This document shows positions 4,918 to 8,957 of a stretch of DNA of 8,957 bases, one piece after another (the stretch's first letter is position 1; each line of letters begins with the position of its first letter). The translations under genes were made by a program, and so were the position numbers. Source of the stretch: JANOSH01 sp031415695. Lineage in GTDB: Bacteria; Actinomycetota; Acidimicrobiia; Acidimicrobiales; Ilumatobacteraceae. The notes beneath the pieces are model-generated. The model did no database searches. It had not been told where the DNA came from and saw only the letters and a list, made by a program, of their open reading frames with translations. The DNA lies in assembly GCA_031415695.1 (NCBI GenBank), contig JANOSH010000026.1:1-8957 (forward strand), read 5' to 3'.

Positions 4918-5586
4918 GTGTTCCTCCTGTGATGGTGGCTTTGGTTGTGAGTCGGGGTTGATTTCGGGTGGCAATGGTGGGGTAGGCAACCAGTTCGGGT
5001 TGTATGTACCTGCTGCCAATTTGAGTTTGATACCTGCACCGGGACATGCTGTTGCTACACCTTGCAACAACCCGTGTCCTGTGACCTTGAGGAACTTGTC
5101 AGCCAACCTCTGACTTTCACGGATGATCTTTCTTATGGATTCATCGGCTGCAAGGGTGGTTGTGTCAGCGCCGTCCACGAGGCACAAGACGGCGGTGGCG
5201 TACCCGTTGGCCGGTGCGTGCGCTGCCGTCTTGATGTCGTGCCCCCGGAGCTCCCATATGCCTCCGAGCCAGTCCACAGCCCAGTTGTAGCCGATGCTGT
5301 AGGCCCGCTGCCTGGCGTACGCCTCCTGAATCTGACGGAGATAACCGGGGATACCTGATGCCAGTTCGCCAGGGTCACCATCAATGAGGTTGTCTGCTGC
5401 CGTGTAATGCAACGCAACCGTTGTGATGTCTGCCCATCTGAGTCGTGGTGCTGTACCAGTGGTCAACAGGAACCCTGAACCGGGGATTGTGCTCATCCCA
5501 TCACCACCTGGAAGCGTGCGGAATCTGTACGTGGCATCAACCGGCCACTTTGGATCTTCCCATGAGCTACGAGGATGGTAGATCAC
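4627..5586 (-). CDS. N-acetylmuramoyl-L-alanine amidase endolysin
   Basis: 319 residues from the GTG at 5586, chosen because AGGAG lies eight bases upstream and the start forms GTGA with the preceding stop; an earlier GTG at 5637 lacks these. Residues about 50-190 are an amidase_2/PGRP domain: His60 in VALHYTA, Tyr100 in SIGYNW, His123 in AAHAP, then His171 and Cys181 in the GHG...ACPG motif. His60, His171 and Cys181 are the probable zinc ligands (compare His17, His122 and Cys130 of T7 lysozyme), although the His-Cys gap is two residues longer than in T7. It cleaves the bond between muramic acid and L-Ala of the peptide stem. A Pro-rich linker (200-219) leads to a domain of about 95 residues, unrecognised and probably wall-binding. 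There is no signal peptide, so release needs a holin. Confidence 0.9.
   Translation of the reverse strand: MIYHPRSSWEDPKWPVDATYRFRTLPGGDGMSTIPGSGFLLTTGTAPRLRWADITTVALHYTAADNLIDGDPGELASGIPGYLRQIQEAYARQRAYSIGYNWAVDWLGGIWELRGHDIKTAAHAPANGYATAVLCLVDGADTTTLAADESIRKIIRESQRLADKFLKVTGHGLLQGVATACPGAGIKLKLAAGTYNPNWLPTPPLPPEINPDSQPKPPSQEEHMPQLIQPTDSGQRIDPAQFAITGTFAEWISTEGRANSLVFLGAVEHAGIKGVVPAQPIGVDRGFLQYYTLIGQPPTYPPTWTGPKTSPADFAKWVS
4915..4928 (-). promoter_or_regulatory. Consensus Shine-Dalgarno site inside the endolysin gene
   Basis: AGGAGG at 4928-4923, the spacer AACAC, then ATG at 4917-4915. The same bases encode Gln-Glu-Glu-His-Met in the endolysin frame. It is the only perfect AGGAGG I found on the leftward strand with a start codon at working distance, and it decides the internal start described above. 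Confidence 0.6.
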
Positions 5587-5882
5587 GTCGGGTACTCCTG
5601 TCTGAACTCTGGTCTGGTTGGTTGGATCATTCCGCACTGCTCACACACGTCGATGAACCAGTCGATGAAATCTTCCCTTGCTACAGGGTCGCTCACCATT
5701 GACTGCTTCCCGAACGAGGTGGTGTGCTTGCTGGTGATGTACCTATCCAACGCCTTGACTGCTTCTCCTACAGTTAACTTGCGATTGCCAAGGATGTCAT
5801 TGAAACTCAACCTTTGAGGTTCGCCAATCCAGCTCGGATGACGCCTCATTTCTGCTTCCTTGTCAACCTCCCCGCCTTCCAT
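5583..5882 (-). CDS. Unknown protein between the Sak4-like and endolysin genes
   Basis: 99 residues from the ATG at 5882, which forms TGATG with the Sak4-like gene stop and has GGGAG eight bases upstream. A second ATG at 5849, with AAGGA seven bases ahead, is almost as good and would give 88 residues. The product is soluble, with a helix LTVGEAVKALDRYI at about 37-50, an acidic aromatic segment (EDFIDWFIDVC) and a CEQC pair at 80-83 that could be half a metal site. No family is recognised. Its end overlaps the endolysin start as GTGA, so endolysin translation is probably coupled to it. Sak4 neighbours sometimes include partners of the annealing protein, but nothing here shows that role. Confidence 0.75.
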   Translation of the reverse strand: MEGGEVDKEAEMRRHPSWIGEPQRLSFNDILGNRKLTVGEAVKALDRYITSKHTTSFGKQSMVSDPVAREDFIDWFIDVCEQCGMIQPTRPEFRQEYPT

Positions 5883-6673
5883 CACTCCATCTCCCATTCC
5901 CACCCGGCCACATCAACCAGGTAATCGACTGCGAAATCATCGAACGGCACCTTCTCTTGCAACTCCCGACCACGATCCTTTGTCGTCGTCATTCGCCAGA
6001 TGTCAATTTTCGGGTGATCCAGGTACACGTTGGTTGCCCCGACGTGGCCCATTGACTTCTGTCCTGCTGGCTTGGCACCAACGAATCCGAACTCTGCCCG
6101 TTCAGCTTCCTCAGCATCCTTACGTACAGCCGTCGCCTCGCACACCAGGATCACATGACCCCGCCATTTGCGGTACAACCCGTAGAACTTCTCCTGATAC
6201 AACTTGTTGATGATCGGCCAGGTCATGTCACTGGTCAGTTCCTTGTTGAACTCTTTGATGTCCTTGGTTTCTTTCCGCAACTGCACCATGTGTGATGCAA
6301 TGTCATTCCCATGAACCTGCTCGCTGAACCATGACTGCACCATCTGCCATGTGATTGTGGCAGGGTCGATCACAAGCCAGTCGTTGTCCATGTCGGCTTG
6401 CTCAAGGATTTCCTCAAACGCTGCGACGAACTCATCCCAAATGGCATCAATGGCTTTGACGGTGATGCGATCCTCAATCTCAGGGTGCTCTGTCCAGATC
6501 AACCGCTCGACTGCCATCGAGTAGTCCAGATCAATGATCCAGGCGTGAGCATCCTTGTGCTTCTCAAGGATTTGCAGGATGATGGATGACTTACCACTTC
6601 CGTTGTTGCCGAAGATGGTGAGTCTTTCCTTGATGCGGGGGTTGCCCGGTACGATCTTGCGCTGCTTTGCCAT
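5882..6673 (-). CDS. Sak4-like RecA-fold ATPase (AAA_24 type)
   Basis: 263 residues. The ATG at 6673, four bases after the upstream stop, is preferred to an in-frame TTG four codons earlier. Walker A is GNNGSGKSS at 22-30 with the Lys at 28, and Walker B is WLVIDP at about 99-104. A basic segment and a Gly/Lys-rich loop (GAKPAGQKSMGHVG, about 199-212) follow, then a TTTKDRGRE stretch, the usual order in the AAA_24/Sak4 family of phage recombination ATPases. Sak4 proteins are single-strand annealing or strand-pairing proteins related to RecA and are often encoded with a single-strand binding protein and an exonuclease. Here the PD-(D/E)XK nuclease gene is just upstream in the operon. No single-strand binding protein is seen in the window. 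Confidence 0.85.
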   Translation of the reverse strand: MAKQRKIVPGNPRIKERLTIFGNNGSGKSSIILQILEKHKDAHAWIIDLDYSMAVERLIWTEHPEIEDRITVKAIDAIWDEFVAAFEEILEQADMDNDWLVIDPATITWQMVQSWFSEQVHGNDIASHMVQLRKETKDIKEFNKELTSDMTWPIINKLYQEKFYGLYRKWRGHVILVCEATAVRKDAEEAERAEFGFVGAKPAGQKSMGHVGATNVYLDHPKIDIWRMTTTKDRGRELQEKVPFDDFAVDYLVDVAGWEWEME

Positions 6674-6677
6674 GTTG

Positions 6678-6902
6678 TTACCCAATCCATCTTGAGAGTG
6701 CGAGTTTCAAATCTGCGACGCTGAGGTGGGTGATACCCTCCCGGTCGCATTCTTCAATCAACTGTGCCAACACCTTTGCTGGCATGGTTGATTCCTTGAT
6801 CCGCCTTGATTTGTTGACAGGGATGAATGCCGCCATTGTCTTTTGTTCCCTGTCAAGGATGTGTTCAGGGATGTTGTCACGTGACCAATCCGTGCTAGGC
6901 AT
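6678..6902 (-). CDS. Small unknown protein between nuclease and Sak4-like genes
   Basis: 74 residues from the ATG at 6902, in a TGATG overlap with the nuclease stop and with AGG seven bases upstream; the GTG one codon earlier is less likely. The protein is charged and has no membrane helix or Cys pair. The C-terminal half (VLAQLIEECDREG, then SVADLKLALSRWIG) looks like two helices joined by a turn, as in small DNA-binding or oligomerising units. Its place between an exonuclease and an annealing ATPase suggests it serves the same recombination process, but no family is recognised. Confidence 0.75.
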   Translation of the reverse strand: MPSTDWSRDNIPEHILDREQKTMAAFIPVNKSRRIKESTMPAKVLAQLIEECDREGITHLSVADLKLALSRWIG

Positions 6903-7903
6903 CACTCCACCTTTCCGAGTTTCTTTGGTGCCAACTTCTTTGCCGCCACCTTCGTTGCTGCTTGAGTCGCTGCGCTAACCTTGACTGGCTTGACAGTAAC
7001 CGTCAACCGATCCTTGTCCTCGACCACATACCCCTTGACATGTGAGGTGTGGTACTTGAGTTCCATCCCTTCCACCTCGATCGCTTCATCATCCTCGACC
7101 CCGCTCAACTCCAACCATGCTTTGACGCCATCTTTGAGGATCGCTCTCCGCTCAGTCAGGTCTTTCACCTGCTTGTTCAGCCCGGTGAGAGTCTTGTCAA
7201 TGGTCGCAATCTCAATGAGGCCACCCTTGAATGCTGCATCAGGTGCAGGCTTGACAGGTAGTTGGTGCATGTCATCTGGATCATGCAGGTAGAAGAACGG
7301 GCAGGGGTACATCTTCGGCTCTGAACATTTGACATCAATCCCCACCCCTTCCTCGATCATGTTCTCCAACCGTGCGATCCGCCTGATGATTGCTTTCAGT
7401 GGTACGGGTGGCATGGTGAGATGATGGGTGTAGATGTCAATGATCTTGGTGCCATCGAACAACCCCCCAACAAAGTCGCATTCCTCATACTCGCCAGCGT
7501 GCATGTAGAACGCTGTCTGCATGGGATACCAGGGCATCGACTCCACCCCGCTGCGCTTGAACTTCCCCCACGTGCTCTCACGGAACTTCTTTGCCTCAAA
7601 CAAACCTCGTGGTGTCGCTCCATCAGGTGCCCCACGGATGATCACGCCATCCATCACCTCCAACTCCAACACCTTCTGTCTGTCTACTACTTCCACCTCG
7701 TGCTTGTCCTCAAACATCTCGATGATTTCAGGTTCCATCTCGGTGCCTTCGTCAAGCACCCGTTGGAACCATTCGGGATGAGCCTGAGGCCCGTACCCTT
7801 CGGCCATCGCCATGAACATGCGGTCGCACATCATCAGCGAACTTGCCCGGTACACCACTGTCCCGTCTGCTTCCACGTACCTTGCTGGTCTGTTGTCACT
7901 CAT
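6902..7903 (-). CDS. RecB/Cas4-like PD-(D/E)XK exonuclease
   Basis: 333 residues. The ATG forms ATGA with the HTH gene and has AAGG eight bases ahead. The nuclease motifs appear in order: Glu57 (GTEMEPEI), Asp94 in GAPDG, Glu103-x-Lys105 in LFEAKKF, and Gln129-x3-Tyr133 in MQTAFY, the RecB-type set of catalytic and fold residues. Cys26 after YRASSLMM and Cys193/Cys201 resemble part of a Cas4/AddB iron-sulfur cage, but a fourth cysteine in the right place is not obvious (Cys142 is the only other). The tail after about residue 300 is Lys/Ala-rich and flexible. As a phage exonuclease it would resect DNA ends for the Sak4-like annealing protein two genes downstream. It is not judged CRISPR-related, since no repeats or other Cas genes are present. 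Confidence 0.85.
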   Translation of the reverse strand: MSDNRPARYVEADGTVVYRASSLMMCDRMFMAMAEGYGPQAHPEWFQRVLDEGTEMEPEIIEMFEDKHEVEVVDRQKVLELEVMDGVIIRGAPDGATPRGLFEAKKFRESTWGKFKRSGVESMPWYPMQTAFYMHAGEYEECDFVGGLFDGTKIIDIYTHHLTMPPVPLKAIIRRIARLENMIEEGVGIDVKCSEPKMYPCPFFYLHDPDDMHQLPVKPAPDAAFKGGLIEIATIDKTLTGLNKQVKDLTERRAILKDGVKAWLELSGVEDDEAIEVEGMELKYHTSHVKGYVVEDKDRLTVTVKPVKVSAATQAATKVAAKKLAPKKLGKVE

Positions 7904-8187
7904 ACTCCCATCCTTGCTTTGTTGTTGAGATATTGATCGTGCTGTGATTGTGTAAGCACGTAGGCGTCAAGACTTATGTCGCACTGTACCGAGAGGGCTG
8001 CGGCGGTGCGGACGGTCAGCGATCCTCCGGCGAGGAAGCTGCGGACGGTGACCACCGACATGTCGGACAGGGTTGCCAGGTCCGAATCCCCAAGACGCTG
8101 ATGGTGCTGATACTGAATCACATCACTACGGAACTTGGCTTCATCGAACCACTCTCTGACATCCGTATGAGCCATCGCCAGATTCAC
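7900..8187 (-). CDS. Cro/CI-type helix-turn-helix protein
   Basis: 95 residues from the GTG at 8187, which forms GTGA with the preceding stop and has AAGG six bases ahead; an ATG at 8175 lacks a site. The HTH lies at about 33-53: LGDSDLATLSDMSVVTVRSFLAGG, with the Ala of helix 2 and the Ser-Val-Val turn in the usual places, followed by two further helices (RTAAALSVQCD, DAYVLTQ) as in XRE-family domains. It probably binds DNA, perhaps to regulate this operon or to redirect host transcription. No operator can be named because there is no intergenic space nearby. There is no dimerisation or protease domain, so it is closer to Cro or an excisionase-size protein than to a full CI repressor. Confidence 0.75.
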   Translation of the reverse strand: MNLAMAHTDVREWFDEAKFRSDVIQYQHHQRLGDSDLATLSDMSVVTVRSFLAGGSLTVRTAAALSVQCDISLDAYVLTQSQHDQYLNNKARMGV

Positions 8188-8579
8188 TTGCTGCCTTCTC
8201 GGTACAACGCTTCCCCAACTCCGAGAAAATACGTTGCGTACTCTTTTATTGTCATCGCCAAGTCACACAACATCTCAGGAATCATTTGCATGACGACTTG
8301 TGCGTACACCACTGGCTTGAGGGTGGCTTTGTCTGGTGCGATCTTCTGCACGTAGAACGAATGGTTGTTCCATGTGAACACACCGATGAGCATTTCTGTG
8401 CGTTTCTGCTCATCCATCATGTTCCCCTCATCGTCATACACTGGATACCACGCTGTTTGTGTCATCCATGTGATCTGATGGAAAGGGCTGCGAGGGTCCA
8501 CCTGAGTACTGTACGTTTCCCGCACAAAGGTGACTAGCTCGTTGGACGTCTCACGGCTTACATCCTGGTCATCCATCAT
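8184..8579 (-). CDS. Unknown phage protein, 131 residues
   Basis: The start is ATG at 8579 or the adjacent ATG at 8576, within a GAATGATG overlap with the upstream stop; AGG lies at six bases from the second. The protein is soluble and acidic at the N-terminus. It has an aromatic beta-rich middle (FHQITWMTQTAWYPVY, then MLIGVFTWNNHSFYVQKI) and a helical C-terminal third rich in Met and Ala. A single Cys and no metal or nucleotide motif are seen. Beta then alpha order with many aromatics is compatible with a small binding protein. No family is recognised. It sits directly upstream of the HTH gene and is translated in the same chain of overlaps. Confidence 0.75.
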   Translation of the reverse strand: MMDDQDVSRETSNELVTFVRETYSTQVDPRSPFHQITWMTQTAWYPVYDDEGNMMDEQKRTEMLIGVFTWNNHSFYVQKIAPDKATLKPVVYAQVVMQMIPEMLCDLAMTIKEYATYFLGVGEALYREGSK

Positions 8580-8896
8580 TCACCTGCCCCAAGGTGCTCC
8601 ACGTAATCACTTTCAGCCATCGTGTCAGCCATCGTCGCTGTCGTGTGGTTTAGAGCGAACTCTGTCAACGCATGGATGAATGGCAACACCATCGGCAGAG
8701 GAAAGTTGATCGGCTTTCTCGCTTCCCCGTTTGCCATCTCAAACCTTACGCTCAGCACAGGCATGGCGATCTGTGCCGCATCTGCTGGACCTTGAAACGC
8801 ACCTTTGAGAGCGTTCACCAATCCCTCTGTCACCTGAAATCCGAGCGTCACATCATCCGCCCGTTTGATCAGGTTCAAATCCAACGCTCTGCTCAT
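8576..8896 (-). CDS. Unknown phage protein, 106 residues
   Basis: The ATG has GAGG seven bases upstream and forms ATGA with the preceding partial gene. The N-terminal half alternates short strands and a Gly/Ala-rich helix (TEGLVNALKGAFQG). A strand VLSVRFEMANG, a Pro-rich turn INFPLPMVLPF and a C-terminal helix with an acidic end follow. There are no Cys residues and no membrane helix, since the PMVLPFIHAL stretch is too short and broken by Pro. No family is recognised. Position upstream of the HTH and recombination genes suggests an early-expressed protein. Confidence 0.75.
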   Translation of the reverse strand: MSRALDLNLIKRADDVTLGFQVTEGLVNALKGAFQGPADAAQIAMPVLSVRFEMANGEARKPINFPLPMVLPFIHALTEFALNHTTATMADTMAESDYVEHLGAGE

Positions 8897-8957
8897 TCTT
8901 GATCCTCTGTTCTGTCTCGTGATTGGATGTCCTCGATCAACTTGCTCAATCCCTCAT
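8893..8957 (-). CDS. 3' end of an upstream gene (partial)
   Basis: The last 20 codons of a leftward gene that begins outside the window, reading (…)EGLSKLIEDIQSRD then TEDQE and a TGA that overlaps the next start as ATGA. The segment is a charged, amphipathic helix. It is supported by the same overlap pattern as the rest of the operon. Nothing can be said about its function. Confidence 0.6.
   Translation of the reverse strand, partial: EGLSKLIEDIQSRDRTEDQE

Noticed and set aside
4707..5047. Two leftward frames of about 100-110 codons inside the endolysin gene
   Set aside because: Out of phase with the amidase and its in-frame internal start; the translations are low-complexity Thr/His/Gln/Pro/Arg shadows.
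6902..7903. Cas4-like nuclease as a sign of a CRISPR system
   Set aside because: No repeat array or other Cas gene is seen, and the Fe-S cysteine set is incomplete; a phage recombination exonuclease fits better.
7421..7936. 171-codon + strand frame rich in His and Leu
   Set aside because: Antisense to the nuclease gene, whose catalytic motifs fix the coding strand.

Overview
The window looks like part of a double-stranded DNA phage genome, or of an integrated relative, infecting a Gram-positive host, most likely an actinobacterium. The evidence is extreme gene density, with nearly every junction an ATGA, GTGA, TAATG or TGATG stop/start overlap. There are many sub-150-residue genes, a phage-type recombination set, an amidase endolysin, and several short Cys-rich proteins of the HG...CxCxxC kind that are common in actinophages. 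Base composition is roughly half G+C by eye. An LPATG-type C-terminus in one gene fits a host with sortases. The host assignment is inference.

Layout. At the left end two rightward genes (61-768) encode a membrane-anchored coiled-coil protein and a two-helix membrane protein of holin type. They look like the tail of a late module whose rest lies outside the window. They meet, tail to tail, a leftward operon that fills the rest of the window (8957 to 743). The two gene sets overlap by 26 bases, and a strong 13-bp hairpin just past the rightward stop codon lies inside the last leftward gene.

The leftward operon, in order of transcription, contains: the end of an unknown gene; two unknown genes; a Cro/CI-type HTH protein; a RecB/Cas4-type PD-(D/E)XK nuclease; a small unknown gene; a Sak4-like RecA-fold ATPase; a small unknown gene; an N-acetylmuramoyl-L-alanine amidase endolysin; a 48-residue membrane protein; a two-site zinc protein; a small HTH-like protein; a Cys-rich protein with a duplicated HG...CDCxxC unit; an XPF/ERCC4-type nuclease with a helix-hairpin-helix tail; a 58-residue unknown; a 34-residue membrane protein; a 90-residue protein with 13 cysteines; a uracil-DNA-glycosylase-like protein; a Ser/Thr-rich protein ending in a sortase signal; and a zinc-ribbon-like protein.

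How the genes work together. The PD-(D/E)XK nuclease, Sak4-like ATPase, XPF-like nuclease and UDG-like protein form a DNA recombination and repair set, and the HTH protein upstream may regulate it. The endolysin and a small membrane protein sit inside this set rather than in a separate lysis cassette. The endolysin carries a consensus Shine-Dalgarno site (AGGAGG) and an in-frame ATG at the start of its C-terminal domain. This predicts a second product made only of the putative wall-binding domain.

The two most interesting items are the LPATG-bearing gene (no signal peptide visible, sharing its DNA with another long frame) and the two-start endolysin. Several starts were moved downstream of the longest open frame because a ribosome-binding site and a stop/start overlap agree on the shorter version.
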